Of a stretch of DNA of 26,541 nt, positions 1-10,200 are shown piece by piece. The notes beneath the pieces are model-generated. The model ran no database searches. It was not told the origin of the DNA and saw only the letters and a program-made list of their open reading frames with translations. Origin of the DNA: GCA-2746795 sp964643965. Its GTDB lineage: Bacteria > Chloroflexota > Anaerolineae > Promineifilales > Promineifilaceae. The stretch lies in contig CAZXVH010000075.1 of the NCBI GenBank assembly GCA_964643965.1, forward strand, positions 1 through 26,541, read 5' to 3'. The position numbers and the translations under genes were made by a program. Numbering within the stretch: position 1 is the stretch's first letter; the number at the start of each line of letters is the position of its first letter.

Positions 1-22
1 CGGGGCGCACCACGATGAATGA
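1..22 (+). CDS. 3' part of mini-ORF MSGAHHDE (start outside window)
   Basis: The first 22 bases read GGG GCG CAC CAC GAT GAA TGA in the frame that, at 25266 and 25345, forms a complete ATG-to-TGA mini-ORF. The start codon would lie before the window. The single difference from the other copies turns Ala into Asp. Whether it is translated is unknown; the sequence could equally be a conserved non-coding flank of the repeat element. Confidence 0.3.
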
Positions 23-26
23 AAAT

Positions 27-75
27 GGAGCGCAGGCGTCTCGCCTGCAAGTGGCGAACGAGACGTTCGCGCTCC
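27..75 (+). repeat. Y-shaped repeat element, copy A (divergent), in gnd 5' leader
   Basis: An outer stem GGAGC (27-31) with GCTCC (71-75) encloses two perfect hairpins. The first is GCAGGCG, loop TCT, CGCCTGC (32-48). The second is GCGAACG, loop AGA, CGTTCGC (54-70). A 5-nt linker (49-53) separates them. The spacing is the same as in copies at 1780, 20051, 24353 and 25375, although the stem sequences differ. AAGGAG of the gnd ribosome-binding site starts 8 nt after its end. The upstream flank (1-25) matches the flank at 25271-25295 at 24 of 25 bases. Confidence 0.8.
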
Positions 76-98
76 TATTTACGAAGGAGATTTTTATC

Positions 99-1112
99 AT
101 GCAAATTGGAATGATTGGTTTAGGCCGCATGGGGGCCAACATGGCTACCCGCTTGATGCAAGCCGGACATACCTGCGTACTTTACGACCACAATCCCCAG
201 GCGGCGGCTGACCTGGAAAAACAGGGCGCCGTCCGCGCTTCGTCATTGGCTGACCTGGCGGCAACGTTGGAAAAGCCCCGCGCCATCTGGCTCATGCTGC
301 CAGCGGCCGTGGTGGACACGGTATTGACGGAACTCAAGCCGCTGTTGCAAGCTGATGACATCGTAGTAGATGGCGGCAACTCTTATTATCACGACGACAT
401 TCGCCGCGCCAAAGAATTGGCAACGGCCGGTATTCATTACCTTGATGTGGGCGTCAGCGGCGGCGTTTGGGGGCTGGAACGGGGTTATTCGCAGATGATT
501 GGTGGCGAGGCGGCCGCCGTGCAGCGGCTGGATCCGATTTTTGCAGCGCTGGCGCCTGGCGTAGATTCAGCCACACGCACCCCGGGACGGGAAACGGCCG
601 TTTCTCCGGCCGAACAAGGATACCTCCACTGTGGTCCGCACGGGGCCGGGCACTTTGTCAAGATGGTGCATAATGGTATCGAATACGGTATGATGGCCGC
701 TCTGGCTGAGGGGCTAAACATCCTGCACAAAGCCAATGTGGGCCGGCAAAGCCATGATATAGACGCCGAAACCACGCCGCTGCGCCACCCAGAACATTAT
801 CAGTACGATCTCGACCTCAAGGAAATTGCCGAGGTGTGGCGGCGAGGCAGCGTCATTGGCTCCTGGCTGCTCGACTTGACCGCCGCCGCCTTGTGGGCCG
901 ACCCCCAGCTAGATACCTTTGCTGGCCGTGTTTCCGATTCCGGCGAAGGGCGCTGGACGGTGCTGGCGGCCATCGACGAGGCGGTTCCGGCGCCGGTGAT
1001 CAGCACCGCCCTGTTTGCTCGCTTTGATTCACGCGGTCAGGATGAATTCGCCGATAAGCTCATGTCGGCCATGCGCTATCAATTTGGCGGCCACCATGAA
1101 AAGAAGGAGTGA
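99..1112 (+). CDS. gnd: 6-phosphogluconate dehydrogenase, decarboxylating, short NAD-type form
   Basis: This enzyme oxidatively decarboxylates 6-phosphogluconate to ribulose 5-phosphate in the cytosolic pentose phosphate pathway. The 337-residue product begins with a Rossmann dinucleotide site (GLGRMGANM, residues 8-16). It continues with the family signatures VDGGNSYYHDD and GVSGGVWGLERGYSQMIGG, and then the catalytic segment around K188 followed by HNGIEYG (H191 to G197). Length near 300-340 residues fits the short, GntZ/YqeC-like class rather than the 470-residue E. coli form. I chose the ATG at 99 because AAGGAG (84-89) lies 9 nt upstream and the Rossmann fold starts at once. An in-frame ATG at 15 would add 28 residues read from the Y-shaped repeat element. 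It is first of a probable three-gene operon with the lipoprotein and aldolase. NAD rather than NADP preference is inferred from class only. Confidence 0.93.
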   Translation: MQIGMIGLGRMGANMATRLMQAGHTCVLYDHNPQAAADLEKQGAVRASSLADLAATLEKPRAIWLMLPAAVVDTVLTELKPLLQADDIVVDGGNSYYHDDIRRAKELATAGIHYLDVGVSGGVWGLERGYSQMIGGEAAAVQRLDPIFAALAPGVDSATRTPGRETAVSPAEQGYLHCGPHGAGHFVKMVHNGIEYGMMAALAEGLNILHKANVGRQSHDIDAETTPLRHPEHYQYDLDLKEIAEVWRRGSVIGSWLLDLTAAALWADPQLDTFAGRVSDSGEGRWTVLAAIDEAVPAPVISTALFARFDSRGQDEFADKLMSAMRYQFGGHHEKKE

Positions 1113-1125
1113 GCCAGGAGGAATG

Positions 1126-1779
1126 ATGCCTGAAACAATGAACCGCCCTCTTGTATTATTGCTTATGTTGCTGCTGGGCGTACTGGTCGCTTGTCAGCCA
1201 ACTATCACACCGCCTACGCCCTCACCCCCTGCAACGGCAACTTTACCCGCCATCTCATCGCCAGCCGCAGAGTGCACCCTCACCGCCAACAGTGATGTCC
1301 CCCTTTATTACCGGCCAGATACTGAATCAGGCCAATTTGGCATATTGCCGGCGGGGGAGCAGGCGGTGATGGGTGGGCAAACGGCCGTTGGCTGGTTAGG
1401 TTTTGATCCGGCGGTGGCCCAGGCCGCTAACGTGGGTATCTTCCGCCTGCGTTGGTTGGCGCCCGGCAGTGATGTGACTCCATCTGGCGACTGCACCACG
1501 TTACCTATCTATGCGCCCATCTCCCCCACTGCCTGCTATGAAATGGCCATGGCCGACGCCCCCATTTATGAGCAACCGATAGACACAGCAAACGTGATTG
1601 CTACGCTGCCCGCAGGCGGATACACGGCCGTTATTAGCAAGAATTCTCAAAATTGGTATAAAATTGATTTAGGGGATGGTAGTCTGGCTGCCAGTCACAA
1701 CGGCCAAGTCGGTTGGCTGGCGCCCGACGCCGCTAACTTTAACGGCCAATCCTGCACAGACCTACCGTTTGTTGATTAG
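1126..1779 (+). CDS. Lipoprotein with duplicated SH3-like domain
   Basis: The product is a predicted membrane-anchored extracytoplasmic lipoprotein of 217 residues. A hydrophobic signal peptide ends in the lipobox LVAC, with the lipidated cysteine at residue 23. A Pro/Thr/Ala-rich linker follows, then two related domains of about 75-80 residues. Each domain opens with a cysteine (CTLTANSDVPLYYRP and CYEMAMADAPIYEQP), carries a short LPAG turn and a GWL strand, and closes with a second cysteine in C-T-x-LP. This is the pattern of bacterial SH3-like repeats, perhaps with one disulphide per domain. AGGAGG at 1116-1121 supports the start at 1126; ATG 1123 is also possible. It begins 13 nt after gnd and is probably cotranscribed. 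No specific function can be assigned; wall or glycan binding is a guess from the fold. Confidence 0.75.
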   Translation: MPETMNRPLVLLLMLLLGVLVACQPTITPPTPSPPATATLPAISSPAAECTLTANSDVPLYYRPDTESGQFGILPAGEQAVMGGQTAVGWLGFDPAVAQAANVGIFRLRWLAPGSDVTPSGDCTTLPIYAPISPTACYEMAMADAPIYEQPIDTANVIATLPAGGYTAVISKNSQNWYKIDLGDGSLAASHNGQVGWLAPDAANFNGQSCTDLPFVD

Positions 1780-1836
1780 CCTGGGAGCGCGGTCTGCCAG
1801 ACCGCACCGGGCGGACAGGCTGTCCGCGCTCCCAGG
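1780..1836 (+). repeat. Y-shaped repeat element, copy B, in fba 5' leader
   Basis: This 57-bp copy starts on the base after the lipoprotein stop codon. Outer arms CCTGGGAGC and GCTCCCAGG (9 bp, perfect) enclose hairpin GCGGTCT, loop GCC, AGACCGC, then linker ACCGG, then hairpin GCGGACA, loop GGC, TGTCCGC. Every stem position is paired. The aldolase ribosome-binding site AAGGAG begins 4 nt after it. There is no T-tract, so it is not a standard intrinsic terminator. Confidence 0.88.
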
Positions 1837-1853
1837 GATAAAGGAGAAATCTC

Positions 1854-2876
1854 ATGATGAAAACAGAACTGGAAAACACCGCCCATGCCCTGGTGGCTAA
1901 AGGCAAAGGCATCCTGGCCGCTGACGAAAGCGACGGTACGATTAAAAAACGGTTTGATACCATTCAACTGGAATCCACCGCCGAAAATCGACGCGCCTAC
2001 CGCGAATTGCTGTTTACCACGGTGGGCGTGGAGGAGTACCTCAGCGGCGTCATCCTCTTTGACGAAACCATTCACCAGGCCACTGCCAACGGTCTCCCTT
2101 TTCCCCGCTTGCTGGCCGAAAAAGGGATCATACCGGGCATCAAGGTGGATGGGGGCACGGTTCCGCTGGCTGGCTGCCCCGGCGAAAAGGTGACGGAAGG
2201 GTTGGACGGGCTGCGTCAACGGCTGGAAGCGTACCGGGAATTGGGGGCGCGCTTTGCCAAGTGGCGGGCGGTGATCACGATTGATGAGAAACGGCCGTCG
2301 GCCACAGCCATTGCTGTGAATGCGCAGGCGTTGGCTCGTTATGCTGCCTTGTGTCAGGAAGCAGCTCTGGTTCCCATCGTGGAGCCAGAGGTGCTCATGG
2401 ACGGCGGCCACACCATCGAAACGTGCGCTGCCGTGACGGAAGCAACCCTACGCGCCGTGTTTGCCGAACTACAGGCGCAAGGCGTCCACCTGGAAGGGAT
2501 ATTGCTCAAACCGAATATGGTTTTGCCGGGCAAAGAATCGCCTCATCAGGTTGACGTGCAGGAAGTGGCGGCGGCCACTGTGCGCATCTTCCGGCGGGTT
2601 GTGCCCGCGGCTGTGCCGGGCATCGTCTTTCTCTCCGGCGGGCAAAGCCCGGAACAGGCTACTGCCCATCTCAACGCCATGAATCAGGGCGGACAGCATC
2701 CCTGGGAACTGAGTTTTTCCTACGGCCGCGCTTTGCAAGAACCGGTGTTACAAGCATGGCAAGGCAACCCGTCTCAGGTGGCTAACGCCCAACGCAGTCT
2801 TTACCATCGCGCCCGCTGTAACAGCGCCGCCCGTTTTGGCGACTATTCAGACGAGATGGAAGAAAGCCTCTCGTGA
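1854..2876 (+). CDS. fba: Class I fructose-bisphosphate aldolase
   Basis: The enzyme reversibly cleaves fructose 1,6-bisphosphate to dihydroxyacetone phosphate and glyceraldehyde 3-phosphate through a lysine Schiff base, in glycolysis and gluconeogenesis. The 340-residue protein carries the N-terminal GKGILAADES segment typical of the metal-independent, animal/plant-like class. The class I active-site signature LEGILLKPNMV follows, with Schiff-base lysine K219. The LSGGQSPEQATAHLNAMN phosphate-binding region comes after it. Length is slightly below the roughly 360 residues of the eukaryotic enzymes, and the C-terminus (ESLS) lacks the terminal Tyr seen in vertebrate aldolases. Start 1854 has AAGGAG at 1841-1846 with 7-nt spacing; a second ATG follows at once. 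It lies last in the gnd operon and is preceded by repeat element B. Confidence 0.95.
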   Translation: MMKTELENTAHALVAKGKGILAADESDGTIKKRFDTIQLESTAENRRAYRELLFTTVGVEEYLSGVILFDETIHQATANGLPFPRLLAEKGIIPGIKVDGGTVPLAGCPGEKVTEGLDGLRQRLEAYRELGARFAKWRAVITIDEKRPSATAIAVNAQALARYAALCQEAALVPIVEPEVLMDGGHTIETCAAVTEATLRAVFAELQAQGVHLEGILLKPNMVLPGKESPHQVDVQEVAAATVRIFRRVVPAAVPGIVFLSGGQSPEQATAHLNAMNQGGQHPWELSFSYGRALQEPVLQAWQGNPSQVANAQRSLYHRARCNSAARFGDYSDEMEESLS

Positions 2877-2954
2877 CCCCGGCAGATTACCTTTCATTGG
2901 CTGAATGGCGGCCGTAGGCAAGGTGAATATGTTGCGGCGCGCCCAGGCGAATTT

Positions 2955-2988
2955 GCCCGAACAGGGAAGTGTGTCCCCCTGTTCGGGC
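2955..2988. terminator. Stem-loop after fba, possible transcription end
   Basis: GCCCGAACAGGG (2955-2966) pairs perfectly with CCCTGTTCGGGC (2977-2988) around a 10-nt loop. It lies about 80 nt after the aldolase stop. No T-run follows on either strand, so factor-independent termination is doubtful. It may be a 3'-end stabiliser or simply a repeat. Confidence 0.35.
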
Positions 2989-3144
2989 GTCCAGGGATGG
3001 TAATGGGGATATGTCTTCTAGAAATATACCCAAGTTGTATCTTGCTTCTGTGCCTTTTTCTATTGTCATCCACCCTCATTAACCCTATCATAAAGAGCAT
3101 GGTCGCCAGATGGCGCCGCAGAAGTTTAGTAAGCGTTCGTTTTT

Positions 3145-3201
3145 AACTTGGCGAGAATGAACCAATCTTGGAGATTAGTTCATTCTGGAAACCGCCAACT
3201 T
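3145..3201 (+). promoter_or_regulatory. Nested palindrome in the usp leader
   Basis: The core AGAATGAAC (3154-3162) pairs with GTTCATTCT (3178-3186). Inside it AATCT pairs with AGATT around loop TGG, with one mismatch between the two stems. Outside it AACTTGGCG (3145-3153) is nearly complementary to CGCCAACTT (3193-3201). It ends 19 nt before the AGGAGA ribosome-binding site at 3220, so it could be an operator or an RNA hairpin controlling the stress-protein operon. Confidence 0.45.
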
Positions 3202-3232
3202 ATTTTTGCATGCTTACTTAGGAGAAAGTGCG

Positions 3233-4231
3233 ATGTTGGATGAAATTCTTGTTTTGCTGGATGGTTCTGCGTTGGCTCAGGGAGCGTTGCCGGCGGCGCG
3301 TGCTTTGGCGCAGGCATTTACTGCCAATATCACTTTGCTGCGGGTGCTGGAAACAGACGATAAAGAAATGTCCACCCAGGTTGATCCCGTTAGTTGGCAT
3401 TTGCGTAAGGCGGAAGCCCAAGCTTATTTGAATAATTTACGCCAAACCTGGCCGACTTCCAAGAAGCGGCCACGAGTGGTTTTGCAAGAGGGAACGGCCG
3501 TTGATCGCATCATTCAGTACGCTGAAACCCAGGAACCGGATCTTGTCATCTTAACCACACACGGCCAAAGCGGCTTCTCCCCCAGCACCATCAGCAGCGT
3601 GGCTTATAAAATCATCCATCTGCTGCCCACCTCATTCATGCTGGTACGCACCGTTGACGCAGCCCGGGCAGTGGAGGAGACGGCGCGGTACAAGCGCATC
3701 ATGGTGCCGCTGGATGGCTCACGCCGGGCAGAATTTGTCTTGCCCTTTGCCCTCAAGTTAGCGGCAGCGCAGGATGCAGAGCTGTTTCTGGTGCATGTGG
3801 CGTCTCAAACGGAAATGATGCAAAGACGGCCGTTATCCCCCGAAGAAGTCGATATGTGCCGGCGCTTAGACGAGCATAATAGAACAGAAGCCACCCTCTA
3901 TTTACGCCAACTGGCTGAACATGAAACGGTCTCCATAACCACCCGGCTGCTTGCTCAGAGCCAGGCAGCCGATGCCCTCATCGACTTCACCCAGACCGAA
4001 CAAATCGATCTGGTCATGATGTCCGCCCATGGTCAGTCTGGCGCTCAAAATCGGCTGCACGGCTCTCTCATCGCCAACTTTATCCATTACAGCCCTGCCG
4101 CCTTGTTTGTCATGCAAGATTTACCGGCAGAGCAAATCAAAACATTCAGATCTCAAGCCGCTGCCAACATGACTGGTGGTCTAAACCGGGAAATCGCCTA
4201 TGCCCAACCAGAAGACTGGAACCCCAATTAA
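3233..4231 (+). CDS. Universal stress protein with two UspA domains
   Basis: The product is a cytosolic stress-associated nucleotide-binding protein of 332 residues made of two tandem UspA folds. Domain 1 (about residues 1-140) opens with MLDEILVLLDGS and ends with the THGQSGFSPSTISSVAYKI segment. Domain 2 (about residues 150-300) opens with RIMVPLDGS and contains SAHGQSGAQNRLHGSLIANFI. Both resemble the Gly-x2-Gly ATP-binding loop of ATP-type Usp proteins, although the downstream spacing is not canonical in either. The ATG at 3233 is chosen over 3206 because AGGAGA lies 7 nt upstream and the fold starts immediately. The last 32 nt overlap the start of the glucan synthase gene, which suggests coupled expression. 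The physiological stimulus cannot be read from sequence. Confidence 0.9.
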   Translation: MLDEILVLLDGSALAQGALPAARALAQAFTANITLLRVLETDDKEMSTQVDPVSWHLRKAEAQAYLNNLRQTWPTSKKRPRVVLQEGTAVDRIIQYAETQEPDLVILTTHGQSGFSPSTISSVAYKIIHLLPTSFMLVRTVDAARAVEETARYKRIMVPLDGSRRAEFVLPFALKLAAAQDAELFLVHVASQTEMMQRRPLSPEEVDMCRRLDEHNRTEATLYLRQLAEHETVSITTRLLAQSQAADALIDFTQTEQIDLVMMSAHGQSGAQNRLHGSLIANFIHYSPAALFVMQDLPAEQIKTFRSQAAANMTGGLNREIAYAQPEDWNPN

Positions 4232-7200
4232 GCCCGCAGAACAGGCAGATACGGCGCCTCTTCCCGCCACGCTTTCTTCTCTACAAACTTTGGCACACCA
4301 GTTAGCGAGTAAACAACAGAATGTGTGCCTCAAGCGTACACCACACATTTTGTTGGACTGGCTGCCAGCGCAAGAGCAAGTATTGCGTGACAGCCATCGC
4401 GCCTATACCGATACGTCTCAGGGAGAATTAGCTTTTTCAGCCGCGGCCGAGTGGATGCTGGACAATTTTTATATTGTGCAACAGGTTATACGCCAGGTGG
4501 AAAAAGATTTCACGCCTGGCTATGATGATGATCTGCCCAAGCTGACTGATTCGGAAGCAACCGCCATCACCCGTATTTTTGCCCTGACGCGCCCCTTTGT
4601 GCGGCATGAGCAGTGCCAGGTGGACAGGCAACGGCTGCATCAATTTCTATCCGCTTACCAAATGATCACGCCGTTGACCATAGGCGAAATGTGGGCGCTG
4701 CCTATTATGCTGCGCATTTCGCTGTTGGCCGCTTTGACCCAAGCTAACCGCCGCATCACCCATCAACCTCCTGCTGAAATTCCAGACGCGCTTGATTTTA
4801 CGCTCCAAATTGAAGATAAAGATGTGGTGGCAAATTGTATTGTCAGCCTGCGTTTGCTGAGCAATACGGATTGGCAAACCTTTTTTGAACAAGCCAATGC
4901 CGCCGAGCAAATCCTCCGCCAGGACCCTGGCCAGCTCTACGGCCGCATGACTTTCAAAACTCGTGACCAATACCGCAAAGTGATTGAGCAGTATGGCAGG
5001 CAAGGAGATCGTTCAGAAAGTGAGATAGCGCAAACGGCCGTTTTCCTGGCACAAACACACGTCAGCTCCGCGGTAAACGGGGCTGATCCCTGGGCAGGAT
5101 TGTCGCTCTCTCCCCAAGCTCACGTCGGCTACTACCTGATTGGCGAGGGGTTGCCACAATTAGAAAACGCCCTGGATTATCGACCAGATGGCCGGACTCG
5201 GCTCAACCGCTGGCTCAAACGCCATGCGCTGGCCGTTTACCTGAGCAGCGCCCTCTTTTTGACGCTGCTTGTGCTGGCGCTGCTGCTGGCCTACACCCTG
5301 CGCGTGGGCGGAGCGGGCTGGCAGCTTTTGCTGGTGGCGGTGGTGGCCTTTGTGCCGGTAACGGCCGTTGCCATCAATCTCGTCAACTGGTTCACCAGCC
5401 AACAAGTCAAACCACAGCGCCTGCCCAAACTCAACTTTGAAGAAGGCATTCCTGCCTCCTGCCAAAGTCTCGTCGTCATTCCCGCCATGCTCACGGACGA
5501 AGCCGAAATCCACTCCCTGCTGGCGCAGCTAGAGCAGCATTACTTGCGCAACCCTGACCCCAATCTTGGATTTGCCCTGCTCACCGACTTTAACGACGCA
5601 CCCCAGGCGGAAATGCCCGGCGACGACGCTTTGTGTCAACAAGCTCGACAAGGCATCCAGACGTTGAATCAACATTACCCCACGCAGCCCTTTTACCTCC
5701 TCCATCGCCACCGCCAGCATAATCCCAGTGAAGGCGTGTGGATGGGTTGGGAACGGAAACGGGGCAAGCTCGAAGAGTTGAATTACCTCCTGCGCGGCTC
5801 AACCACCACTTCCTACACCATTCGGGAAGGGGATATGAGTCGTTTGCCGGCCGTTCAATTTGTCATCACCCTGGACGCTGACACCATTTTGCCCACCGAC
5901 GCCGCCCAACGCCTGGTGGGCACATTGGCGCATCCGCTCAACCGCGCCCGCTGCGATGCGGCCACGGGACGGGTGGTCAGCGGCTACACCATTTTGCAAC
6001 CGCGCACCGAAATTCAACCGGCCAGCGCCGGACAATCCTTGTTTACCCGCGTCTTCAGCGGCGATGTCGGCCTGGATTTATACACGTTGGCCGTCTCTGA
6101 TATTTACCAGGACCTATTTGGCGAGGGCATTTTTGTGGGCAAAGGCATTTATGATGTTGATGCCTTTATATGCAGTCTGGCTCATCGCATTCCTGAAAAC
6201 AGTCTGCTCAGCCATGACTTGTTTGAAGGGGTGCATGGCCGCGCCGCTCTCGTCACCGATATTGTATTGTACGAAGAATATCCGCCGCACTATCTGGTCT
6301 ATGTGCGCCGCGCCCATCGCTGGATTCGTGGCGATTGGCAGTTGTTGCCCTGGTTGTGGCGCACAGTTCCGGCTGAAAACGGCCGTTTAGCCAATACACT
6401 CTCGCCCCTTTCCCGCTGGAAAATCATCGACAACCTGCGTCGTAGCCTGGTCGCGCCCTTCCTCTTCCTCTTCTTCATCGTGGCCTGGCTGTTCCTGCCC
6501 GGTTCAACGGCGGTGTGGACGCTCATCGGTTTGCTTTTGCCGGGCGTGGCCTTGTTGACGGCCGTGCTGGCGGCGCTGAAAGGCGTGTTTAGTGGCGGCG
6601 CCTGGCGACAAAACGTCAAGGCGCTGCGCAACAGCGCTGTGCGCTGGCTGCTGCAAATCGCCTTTTTGCCTTATGAAGCGCTGCTCGACGCCGACGCCAT
6701 TCTCACCACATTGGCGCGTTTGTTTATCACCCGCCGCCACATGCTGCAATGGACAACGGCCGCCCGTACCGCCCGTCTATTTGGGGCGGAACAGTCGGTA
6801 GAAACGACTATCCGGCAAATGATTCGACCTTTAGTTGTTGTCGCTTTCCTCTTTTTGTTGCTCGTCGCCCTGCGGCCAGAAGCGCTGTCCGCCGCCATGC
6901 CCGTTATGCTTTTGTGGGTGCTGGCGCCTGAAATTGCGTATCGCATCAGCTTGCCCACGATGGAGAAAACGGCCGTTCTCACCCCCCTCGAACAACAACG
7001 TTTACGCACCCTGGCGCGGCGCACCTGGCTCTTTTATGAAGAATACGTCGGCCCCGGCGACCATTGGCTGCCGCCCGACCATTTTCAGGAAGCGCCGCGT
7101 GGCCTCGCCGCTCATCGTACCTCGCCCACCAATGTTGGCCTCTATCTGCTCAGCGCCTTGTCGGCCTATGATTTTGGCTACATCAGCCTACTCAATCTCT

Positions 7201-10200
7201 CTTTGCGCATCACCGACACCTTCGATACCCTGTCTCACCTGACGCGCTATCGCGGCCATTTTCTCAACTGGATTGATACCCAGAACTTGCAGCATCTCAC
7301 CCCGCGCTACGTTTCTACCGTAGACAGCGGCAACCTGGCGGGCAGCTTGTTAGCGCTCAAACAAGCCTGCCTGTCCATGGAGGATGAGGCAGTGTGGCGG
7401 CCAGAACGGTGGCAAGGGCTGTTGGATACGCTCTCTCTCTTAAACGAAGGCATCACCAGCCTGATGCACAGCGAGGTTCAGGAGACGGTAGTGGGAAAAC
7501 ATGTTTCTCAGATGCAGGCAGCCATCCAATCGCGGCCAGAAGCGGCGCAGGCGGAGGTCAGCTTGTTGCTTCAGCTTATCCAGGAAGCTGTGCCAGCCCT
7601 GGAAGACGCTTTGCTGGCTCTTTTTGAAGAAGAAGAAGCGCAGTTGACGCCGCAAATGATGCATCATTGGCGGCTTTACATGGCTCAGGTACGCCATAGT
7701 TTGCGCGGGATGCGGCGCGAAGTGGAACTCTTGCTGCCCTGGCTGCTCTTTTTGAACGATGCGCCCGCTTATTTCAGCAGCGCCGACGCCTCGCCGGCCG
7801 TGCAGACGGCGTGGCAAGCGGTGCAAGCGGCGCTGCCTGTGGATACTCGTTTGCATGAACTGGCGGGCCACTACCGCCAGTTGGAAACGGCCGTTTCCCA
7901 CTTAAACGCCGCCCTGCCCCCAGAACGCCATACCGCCAGTCAATGGTGCCATAAATTTGAGGCCGCCCTGGGTGACGCCCGCATGACAGCCAGCAGCATC
8001 CTCACCAGCTTTCACATGTTGGCGCAGCAAGCCGAACACCTGGTGCAAGAGATGGATTTCAGCTTCCTCTACAACCCGCAGCGCCACGTCTTCCACATTG
8101 GCTATAACCTGGAAAACGGCCGTTTAGATGACAACTATTACGATCTGCTGGCTTCCGAAGCGCGTATCGCCAGTCTGGTAGCCATCGCCAAACGAGATGT
8201 GCCGCCGAAACATTGGCTGCACCTGGCGCGGCCGCTCACCCAACTGCCTGAGGGCCTGACCCTGCTTTCCTGGAGCGGCACGATGTTTGAATACCTCATG
8301 CCGCCGTTGCTCATGAACAGTTTCCCCGGCACCCTGCTGGCGCAAAGCTGCCGCACCATCGTGAAGTACCAAATCGACTACGGCCGTCAGCTCGACATTC
8401 CCTGGGGCATTTCCGAATCCGGTTTCTACACCTTCGACAACGCCCTCAATTACCAATACCGTGCCTTTGGTGTGCCGGGAGCGGGCTTCAAACGGGGTCT
8501 GGCTGAAGATCGGGTGATTTCCCCCTATGCCTCGCTGATGGCTCTGTCTATCGACCCCAAAGCGGTGGTCGCCAATTTGCACCATCTGCTGCAATACCAG
8601 ATGATGGGCATGTATGGCTTGTATGAGGCGATAGATTTCACACCGTCCCGCCTGGAGTTGGGGCAGGAATCAGCGATTGTGCGCTCCTACATGGCGCACC
8701 ACCAGGGCATGATCATGCTGGCGTTGGTCAACTATCTACAAGATGACAAGATGGTGCGCCGTTTCCATGCCGAACCAACCGTGCAAAGCGTGGAACTGCT
8801 GCTGCAAGAGCAAATCCCGGCCGCGCCCACCCTGCAAAACCCGCATGAAGATGGGATCAAAACGGCAGAAGCGGCGCACACCCCGTCCATCACTGCTGAT
8901 CCGTGGTCGGTTCCCGTCGATACGATGTTGCCTCAGGTGCATTATCTGGCGAACGGTCGTTTGGGATCTTTGCTCACCAACGCGGGGGGAGGCATGGTGC
9001 AAACCAGCGACATGTTCTTGACGCGCTGGCGACCGGATACCACTCAGGATGATTGGGGTCTGTGGCTCTATTTGCAAGATATGGATAGCGGCGCTGTCTG
9101 GTCGGCCACGCGCCAGCCGTGGGGCGGCGCCGGCCAGGAGAGCAGTGTGCAGTTCTTCCCCCATATGGTGGAATACCACACGCAGCAACAGGGCATCACT
9201 GTGCAAACGGCCGTTACCGTGGCGCCATCTGCTGATATGGAGATTCGATGCTTAAACCTGACCAACCAGGGGGAACAGACGCGCCGCCTGCGCCTGACCA
9301 GCTACGGCGAGGTCTCGCTCACCGATTTTGCCACCGACAACCGCCATCCCGCCTTTGCTAAACTGTTCGTGGAAAGTGAATATCTGCCCCTGGAAAATGC
9401 GCTTTTCTTCCGCCGCCGCCCTCGCGCGGCCGACGAGGAACCTCGTTTGATGGCCCATATGTTGATCCTCGGCCAAATGGAGACGGATACGCCCCTCACC
9501 CATGCCTATGAAAGCGACCGCGCCGCCTTTTTGGGGCGCAATCGCACCGCCGCCAACCCGGCTGCCTTGCAACCCGGCGGCGGCTGGCTCACAGGAACCA
9601 CCGGCGCTACGCTAGACCCCATCATGGCCTTGGGACAGGAGATCACCCTGCCGCCGCACAGTTCCGCGGAGGTGGCGCTGCTCACCTTCACCGCCGCCAG
9701 CCGGGATGAGCTGCTGGCGTTGGCGCAAACCTATCAACAGTGGACGGCCGTTGACGTCGATTTTAATGAAGCCCGTGCCCTGGCGCTCCAGGAAATGATG
9801 CGTCTTGATCTGGATAGTGGGCAGTTGGCGCAGTTGCAAAAGATACTCTCCTTGCTGCTCTATCCTCATGCTTCCTTACGCGCCGCGCCGTCCACCATCG
9901 CCGCCAACGAATTGGGGCAATCTACCTTGTGGGGTTATGGCATTTCGGGCGACTATCCTATTTTGCTGGTGGAATTAAACGATGAAAAGGCGCAAGAGCT
10001 ATTGGTGACGGTGTTACGCGCCCACGCTTATTGGCGACGGCGCGGTCTGCGCCTGGATTTGGTGCTGTTGAACCGGCAGGCTACCAACTACGGCCAGCCG
10101 GTGCAAAACTTCATCACGCGCACCATCCATCGCCTGGAAAGTGATCAATGGCTCAACAAGCGCGGCGGCATCTTCCTGGTGCGCGGCGACCAGATGAACG

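Larger units (their letters stand above)
2877..3232. other. Intergenic region with two inverted repeats, no gene
   Basis: This 356-bp gap between aldolase and the stress protein has no supportable ORF. It holds a strong 12-bp stem (2955-2988) and a longer nested palindrome (3145-3201) just before the usp ribosome-binding site. The promoter of the usp-cgs pair most likely lies here, but I cannot pick -35/-10 boxes with confidence. Confidence 0.6.

Noticed and set aside
15..98. 28-residue N-terminal extension of 6-phosphogluconate dehydrogenase
   Set aside because: It is translated from the repeat element and flank, and a properly spaced AAGGAG and the Rossmann fold both begin at ATG 99.
1776..2411. 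211-codon minus-strand frame opposite aldolase
   Set aside because: It is antisense to a certain gene, starts inside it and resembles no family; high GC in the codon third position of the real gene keeps this frame open.
2955..2988. Degenerate member of the Y-shaped element family
   Set aside because: It is a single 12-bp stem with a 10-nt loop, and the flanking CCAGG sequences are direct rather than inverted.
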